The position numbers and the translations under genes are program-made. Source: DATAQC01 sp038232455 (GTDB lineage Bacteria; Actinomycetota; Acidimicrobiia; Acidimicrobiales; AC-14). From it: a stretch of DNA of 36,915 nt. Positions within the stretch are counted from its first letter, which is position 1; each line of letters opens with the position of its first letter. The stretch spans positions 1 through 36,915 of the forward strand of contig JBBSHU010000015.1 in assembly GCA_038232455.1 (NCBI GenBank), written 5' to 3'. This document shows, piece by piece, positions 32,827-36,915 of this stretch. Under the pieces are notes generated by a model. It did no database searches. It saw nothing but the letters and a program-made list of their open reading frames with translations, and was not told the DNA's origin.

Positions 32827-33678
32827 GTGGACGAGGTGCCCATGACTCAGCGCAAGCAGGTGAGCCGAGGTTCGATCGGCGTCGGGCTGGCTGGCGTGGC
32901 CACGGTCGTCGCCGCCCTCCTGTACATGTCGCCGGCGTTCGCCTGCACGATCCACGCTGGCATCCGGCCCAAGCCAGGCCGGCACGAACCCGGATCCGTG
33001 GTCAGGATCGAATTCACCGGCTTCCAGGCCGGAGGAAAACCCGTGAACGTCTACTGGGGCGGCGGGAGCACGAACGCCGTGCTTGCCAGCGTGGCACCCC
33101 AGACGGACTCCTTTGACGTGGATGCCACCATTCCGGCCAACGCGATTCCTGGCCGCGAATACCTGATCTCCGCACACCAGGAAGGCGATGGCGTCCCTGG
33201 CGGCCATGAACCGTACGACGGGGCCGCGATCCTCCGCATCGCTCGGACGCCGGTAGTCGCCCCGCCTGCACCAGGTGCCCCGCCTGCGCCCGCCGTCCCC
33301 TCGCCGGCACCTCCCGCCGAGACGCCCGCTCCCCAGGCTGCACCGGTCCCCCAGGCTGCCCCCGCTCCCGTGGCCGCCCCCGCACGGGCGGTAGCTGCGT
33401 CCCCCCAGGCCCGCCCCTCGGACAACCCCCGGCCATCGCCGGCCGATGCCTCGGGTTTCTCGTCGTCGGGTGTCTCGGCCTATGCGCCGGGGACCCAGCC
33501 GGTTGCTCCACTGGTGGTCGATCAGCGCCAGGCGTTCGGGCAGCCGGGCCACCTGGCCAGTGGTCGGTCGCCATGGATCCTCGTGCCGCTGGGCGTGATC
33601 GGCCTCGTCCTGCTCTCGACCGCCGGCGCCTCGGTGGTTCGCCAGACTCGCTCCCAAGGCGTTCGAGCCCCGGCCTGA
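32827..33678 (+). CDS. Exported protein with Ig-like domain, proline-rich stalk and C-terminal anchor
   Basis: The start is GTG 32827 with AAGGGGA upstream; ATG 32842 is possible. The 283-residue product has a signal peptide (SIGVGLAGVATVVAALL...) that ends near SPAFAC. A beta-rich domain of about 100 residues follows (IRPKPGRHEPGSVVRIEFTG..., NVYWGGG..., REYLISAHQ), which looks like an Ig-fold. A Pro/Ala-rich stalk of about 110 residues leads to a C-terminal helix (WILVPLGVIGLVLLSTAG) and basic tail. No LPXTG motif is present. It is probably anchored at the membrane with the Ig-fold outside. No family is named. It has the four-repeat promoter site. Confidence 0.78.
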   Translation: MDEVPMTQRKQVSRGSIGVGLAGVATVVAALLYMSPAFACTIHAGIRPKPGRHEPGSVVRIEFTGFQAGGKPVNVYWGGGSTNAVLASVAPQTDSFDVDATIPANAIPGREYLISAHQEGDGVPGGHEPYDGAAILRIARTPVVAPPAPGAPPAPAVPSPAPPAETPAPQAAPVPQAAPAPVAAPARAVAASPQARPSDNPRPSPADASGFSSSGVSAYAPGTQPVAPLVVDQRQAFGQPGHLASGRSPWILVPLGVIGLVLLSTAGASVVRQTRSQGVRAPA

Positions 33679-33747
33679 AAGCCGAGTTCGCCGTTCTATC
33701 CTTGGATTGGCCCCCGATCGGGCGAGAAATGGCAGAGTCAAAGTCAG

Positions 33748-34407
33748 ATGAACCATGCCGTCACACTCAGGTCGCACATCTCCAAGCTGCGTGCCCGTCT
33801 GGCTCTCGTTGTCCACGTCGTGATGCTGGCGTCGGTGGGGTTCGGTCTTTCCAGCGTCCTGGCTGCAGCGGGCAGTGCCGTCACTGCACCTCCTGCCGCA
33901 GCCCAACAGGGTCCCTGCGGCGCCAACCCCTGCGGCCCGGCTCCGGCCGGAGGCCCGTGCGGTGCCAACCCGTGCGGAGAAGTGCCGGCCGACCAGGGCC
34001 CGTGCGGTGCCAACCCGTGCGGGCAGCTGCCGGCCGACGAGGGTCCCTGTGGCGCGAACCCCTGCCCACAGGGAGCGCCCAGCGAGGGCGCCTGCGGGGC
34101 CAACCCGTGTGCCGCCAACCCCACCGGCAGCCCGAACACCGGCCAGCCGGCCGCCCCTCAGGCCGCCCCCACCACGGCGCCGGCGGCCCCGTCCTCCACG
34201 CCGCCCGGCAAGGGCCCCGGAGGCTCGACCACCACTACGGCCGGGGGTTTCCAGAACGGGCAAGCTGCTCCCGGGCTCAAGATAAGCAAGGACGGAGGCG
34301 GGAACGCCGCGGCGTGGGCCATCCCCGTCGGCCTCGTCATCGTGGTCGGGGTGCTGTTCTATTGGCTCGTCCGCCGGCACCGAGTCGAAGACGACCCATC
34401 GCTCTGA
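33748..34407 (+). CDS. Membrane-anchored Cys-repeat protein (GPCGANPCG repeats)
   Basis: The 219-residue product has an N-terminal signal helix (about 15-45, ending AAAQ). Then follow five tandem units of 14-15 residues, each built on GPCGANPC plus a short acidic or Pro/Ala tail (GEVPADQ, GQLPADE). They give ten cysteines in regular C-x4-C pairs. A Pro/Thr/Gly-rich linker, a transmembrane helix (about 190-210; AIPVGLVIVVGVLFYWLV) and a short tail follow. The repeats lie outside the cytoplasm, so they may form disulfides, bind metal or cross-link. I know no family with this repeat. The gene sits between the Ig-like gene and the second FtsH. Confidence 0.8.
   Translation: MNHAVTLRSHISKLRARLALVVHVVMLASVGFGLSSVLAAAGSAVTAPPAAAQQGPCGANPCGPAPAGGPCGANPCGEVPADQGPCGANPCGQLPADEGPCGANPCPQGAPSEGACGANPCAANPTGSPNTGQPAAPQAAPTTAPAAPSSTPPGKGPGGSTTTTAGGFQNGQAAPGLKISKDGGGNAAAWAIPVGLVIVVGVLFYWLVRRHRVEDDPSL
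33910..34113 (+). repeat. Tandem 42-45-bp repeat encoding five Cys units
   Basis: Five tandem units encode GPCGANPC-type segments. The core codons (GGxCCxTGCGGxGCxAACCCxTGC) are nearly identical in each copy, while the tails differ. Unit 5 begins GACGANPC. This looks like unequal duplication, and copy number may vary between strains. Confidence 0.75.
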
Positions 34408-34500
34408 GCTCACGGAGCCCCCTGCGAGCATCTTGCCTCGTCGAACTACCATCGGCCCGACGGAGCGCGCGAGCCCGCCGGCCACGACCGGGAGGTCCGG

Positions 34501-36414
34501 GTGTCCCGAGGTTCTGGTAAGCAGCCGCTCGTCAAGAAGGCCGTGTTCTGGGTGGCTTTGTGCATCCCTGCCCTTCTCGTCTTCTACGGCGCCCTCCTGT
34601 ACTTCACCCTGCCCGACAGCCCCGGCCGGGAGGTCACACTCACCGAGTTCTCCAAGCTCGACAGCAACAGTGGTGTCTCGGTTGCCGTCTACCGCAGCGA
34701 GGACCTACGGATTGAGTACCTGCAAAAAGGCCGCCAGTACTGGGTCGGGCTCCCAACCAAGGCGACGATCTTCCCGGACAGCGTCCTTGGCCGCACCCTG
34801 GAGCGCGGCATCTCCGTCAATGTCGACCAGCAGAAGTTCAAGCAACTCATACAGCCAGCGACCTTCGTGGTACCGGCGCTCGTCGTCGCGGCGACGTTTC
34901 TGCTCGTGTTCCTCCTGATGCGATCCAGTGCGTCGAGTCCGTTCCTCAACGCCGCCGCTCGCAAGGGGGCGGCATCGCGACCACTCACCTTCGCCGACGT
35001 CGCCGGCGCCGACGAGGCCGTCCTCGAGGCCCGCGAGGTGCGCGACTACCTGCTCGACCCCAAGAAATTTGCAGGCGTCGGGGCCGAAGCCCCGCGAGGT
35101 TTGCTCCTCAGCGGCCCACCGGGCACGGGCAAGACCCTGCTGGCCCGGGCGGTCGCCGGCGAGGCAGGGGTGCCGTTCTTCTCCATGTCGGGTGCCGACT
35201 TCGTGGAGATGTACGTGGGGGTTGGTGCCGCCCGGGTGCGCGACCTGTTCCGCCAGGTGCGCGACCGGGCTCCCGCCATTCTGTTCATCGACGAGCTCGA
35301 CGCCATGGGCCGTACCCGCGCCGGTGGCAGTTCGGGCGCGACCGGCCAGGACGAACGTGACCAGACCCTGAACCAGCTCCTGGTGGAGCTCGACGGCTTC
35401 GACCGCGATACCGGGGTGGTGCTCATCGGCGCCACCAACCGGCCCGATGTGCTCGATCCTGCATTGCTGCGGCGAGGACGCTTCGACCGCCAGATCGTGG
35501 TCGACCGGCCCGATCGCCAGGGCCGCCTGGCCATTCTCGAGGTGCACGGCCGGACAAAGACGTTGGCTCCGAGCGTCGACTTCGGGCGGTTGGCCACCGA
35601 GACGCCGGGATTCACGGGAGCCGACCTGGCCAGCGTGCTCAACGAGGCCGCCCTGCTCACTGTCCGGCGGGGCCGGGGGGCCATCGAGCAGGTTGACCTG
35701 GAGGAGGCGGTGGAGCGCATCCTGCAGGGCAGCGAGGGCCGCACCCAGTTGCTCACTCCCGCCGACAAGCAGTCGGTGGCCTATCACGAGAGCGGCCATG
35801 CCCTGCTGGCCCTCGCCCTACCTGGCTCCGGGACGGTGCGGCGGGTGTCGATCGTGGGCAGGGGGCATTCACTGGGGTCGACGCAGACGCTGCCCCAGGA
35901 GGGCAAGGTGGTCGTAACCCAGGTCGAGCTCGAGCAGGAGCTCGCCTACCTCATGGGCGGGCGGGCGGCCGACGAGCTGGTGGCCGGCCAGGCCACCACC
36001 AGCTCCAAAGACGACCTCCGGCGGGCCACCGACCTGGCTCGGCGGATGGTGTGCGAGCTGGGCATGAGCGAGGGCCTGGGCCGACGCGCCCTCGGGCGCC
36101 CCGTCGCCGGCCACTTTCTGGGCGACGACCGCATCGACCCCGATTACTCGGCCGAGCTGGCCTCGGCCATCGACGGCCAGATCGGCCGCCTCGTCGACGA
36201 GGGCTTCGAGCGGGCGACTCGCGTGCTCAGCCTCAACCGCAGCCTTCTCGACGAGGTGGCCGAACTGCTGGTCCGGCGCGAAACCCTGCGGGAACAGGAC
36301 CTGGCTCCCTTCATCGACAGGATCCGGCGGCCGCGGGCTCAGTCGGAGACCGGAAGCCGGCGAGCTGCGGGTTCGGGGGCGGCCGCGCCTGCGCCGGCCC
36401 CGACCGTCACCTGA
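34501..36414 (+). CDS. ftsH: FtsH-like membrane AAA+ zinc metalloprotease, paralogue 2
   Basis: GTG 34501 is preceded by GGGAGG and gives 637 residues. Helix 1 (about 13-35), an extracytoplasmic domain and helix 2 (about 120-140) are followed by the AAA+ module: Walker A GPPGTGKT (205-212), pore segment VEMYVGVG with Tyr238, Walker B ILFIDELD, and the second region of homology ending RRGRFDR. The peptidase has HESGH (429-433) and the distal Asp in TSSKDDLRRAT. The tail is Ala/Pro-rich. It is closer to canonical FtsH than paralogue 1 and has all catalytic residues. It should degrade misfolded or regulated membrane proteins. It follows the surface-protein genes on the same strand and overlaps the convergent ligase-like gene by 76 bases. 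Confidence 0.95.
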   Translation: MSRGSGKQPLVKKAVFWVALCIPALLVFYGALLYFTLPDSPGREVTLTEFSKLDSNSGVSVAVYRSEDLRIEYLQKGRQYWVGLPTKATIFPDSVLGRTLERGISVNVDQQKFKQLIQPATFVVPALVVAATFLLVFLLMRSSASSPFLNAAARKGAASRPLTFADVAGADEAVLEAREVRDYLLDPKKFAGVGAEAPRGLLLSGPPGTGKTLLARAVAGEAGVPFFSMSGADFVEMYVGVGAARVRDLFRQVRDRAPAILFIDELDAMGRTRAGGSSGATGQDERDQTLNQLLVELDGFDRDTGVVLIGATNRPDVLDPALLRRGRFDRQIVVDRPDRQGRLAILEVHGRTKTLAPSVDFGRLATETPGFTGADLASVLNEAALLTVRRGRGAIEQVDLEEAVERILQGSEGRTQLLTPADKQSVAYHESGHALLALALPGSGTVRRVSIVGRGHSLGSTQTLPQEGKVVVTQVELEQELAYLMGGRAADELVAGQATTSSKDDLRRATDLARRMVCELGMSEGLGRRALGRPVAGHFLGDDRIDPDYSAELASAIDGQIGRLVDEGFERATRVLSLNRSLLDEVAELLVRRETLREQDLAPFIDRIRRPRAQSETGSRRAAGSGAAAPAPAPTVT

Positions 36415-36915
36415 CCGGGGCGATCTGGTCGTTTCACCGTGATGAGGCCGAAGGCGACGACGGCAACCAGCGGTATCAGGTGCCCGGAGTCGAAGTCGTC
36501 GGTGATGGAGAACAGGAGGAGGAAACAGGCCACTCCCACGGCCAGCTCGGCATCCCGGCCGAAGCCGCGCACACCGAGCGCTCCCACGAACACGATGTAG
36601 CTCAGCGAGCAGACAATCCCGCCCCGGTAGGCAAGGCCCAGGTAGGTGCTGTGGCTGCCCAGGCTGGCAACCAGGCCCTCGACCCGCGTCTTGATGCCGG
36701 CCCCTACCACCGAGGTCGGGGCATCCAGCACCTCTTTCAGTGTCGGTCCGTAGATGTCCTCCCGAGCCACGAGCGAACCCTGGCGCGGGCTGTTCAGCTT
36801 TCCGAACCAGGTCGCGAGGGGAAGGGCCGGCAGGACGGCGACGGTGAGCCCCACCACCAGGCATATCGATGCGAACCACATGCTGGGATCCATGAACCGT
36901 CTCGCCTTCATGGCG
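36339..36915 (-). CDS. Probable O-antigen ligase/polymerase-like membrane protein, C-terminal part (5' end outside window)
   Basis: The reading runs off the right edge; the ATG at 36909-36911 is probably internal because the family is about twice as long. Hydrophobic segments (about MWFASICLVVGLTVAVLPALPLA) precede a periplasmic loop with SVVGAGI and GSHSTYLGLAYRGG. This loop matches the conserved G-x-G...H-(S/N)-x-(Y/F)-L region of WaaL/Wzy_C proteins. Two to three helices and a Gly/Ala/Pro tail end at 36339. Such proteins join or ligate polysaccharide repeat units outside the membrane. The polysaccharide genes elsewhere in the window agree. The last 25 codons overlap the end of the second FtsH gene. 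Confidence 0.7.
   Translation of the reverse strand, partial: AMKARRFMDPSMWFASICLVVGLTVAVLPALPLATWFGKLNSPRQGSLVAREDIYGPTLKEVLDAPTSVVGAGIKTRVEGLVASLGSHSTYLGLAYRGGIVCSLSYIVFVGALGVRGFGRDAELAVGVACFLLLFSITDDFDSGHLIPLVAVVAFGLITVKRPDRPGQVTVGAGAGAAAPEPAARRLPVSD

Noticed and set aside
1..36915. tRNA, rRNA, CRISPR, riboswitch or phage genes
   Set aside because: Looked for in the intergenic gaps by eye; no cloverleaf, repeat-spacer array, known aptamer pattern or phage structural gene was seen.

Overview
The window is high-GC, densely coded DNA with GTG and TTG starts, OmpR-type regulators, a PknB-like kinase with a PASTA domain, FtsH proteases and small single-helix membrane proteins. This suggests a high-GC actinobacterium. 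An Acidimicrobiia-like lineage is my best guess by inference, since no rRNA or other marker gene is present. There is no tRNA, rRNA, CRISPR array or phage structural gene, and no gene-free stretch exceeds about 260 bases.

Layout. 1-2.4 kb: the 3' end of an ISL3-type transposase, then a HicB-like solitary antitoxin with an internal duplication and several small membrane or lipoprotein genes. 2.7-5.4 kb: a frameshifted membrane glycosyltransferase and a proline-rich protein of unknown function. 5.5-8.1 kb (minus): a TPR-repeat protein with a SEC-C motif, and a Rieske protein with a chagasin-like tail. 8.3-11.7 kb: a membrane protein, then a solute-binding lipoprotein overlapping a CPA2-type antiporter. 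11.8-17.3 kb: an acyltransferase-3/SGNH protein, a YihY/BrkB protein, a Ser/Thr kinase and a peroxiredoxin-like gene with an in-frame UGA. 17.3-19.8 kb (minus): a Wzz/BY-kinase and a glycosyltransferase for surface polysaccharide. 20-25.9 kb: a divergent FtsH-like protease, an OmpR-type response regulator overlapping the first of two CooC-like ATPases, and a convergent PAS histidine kinase. 26.1-36.4 kb: a run of exported proteins (FG-GAP, Kelch/IPT, BNR, Ig-like, Cys-repeat) ending in a second FtsH. The right edge holds the C-terminal part of a probable O-antigen ligase.

Most notable signals. (1) The gene at 16657-17250 is open end to end except for one TGA at 16816, exactly where the family has its catalytic Cys. 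It gives a UxxC motif, and a perfect 7-bp hairpin follows at bacterial SECIS distance, so this is a probable selenoprotein that standard gene callers would truncate. (2) A shared promoter motif, direct CTTCAG repeats with an 11-bp period followed by GTG(A/T)GA, stands upstream of three genes: the first FtsH, the FG-GAP protein and the Ig-like protein. It looks like a small regulon of an OmpR/PhoB-type regulator, perhaps the one encoded at 22041-22709. (3) The first FtsH has Leu where the family has the aromatic pore residue. (4) A membrane-anchored protein carries five cysteine repeats of the form GPCGANPCG.

Together the genes point to envelope biology: polysaccharide synthesis and its kinase, secreted propeller proteins, and membrane quality control by two divergent FtsH proteases, at least partly under one two-component regulator.
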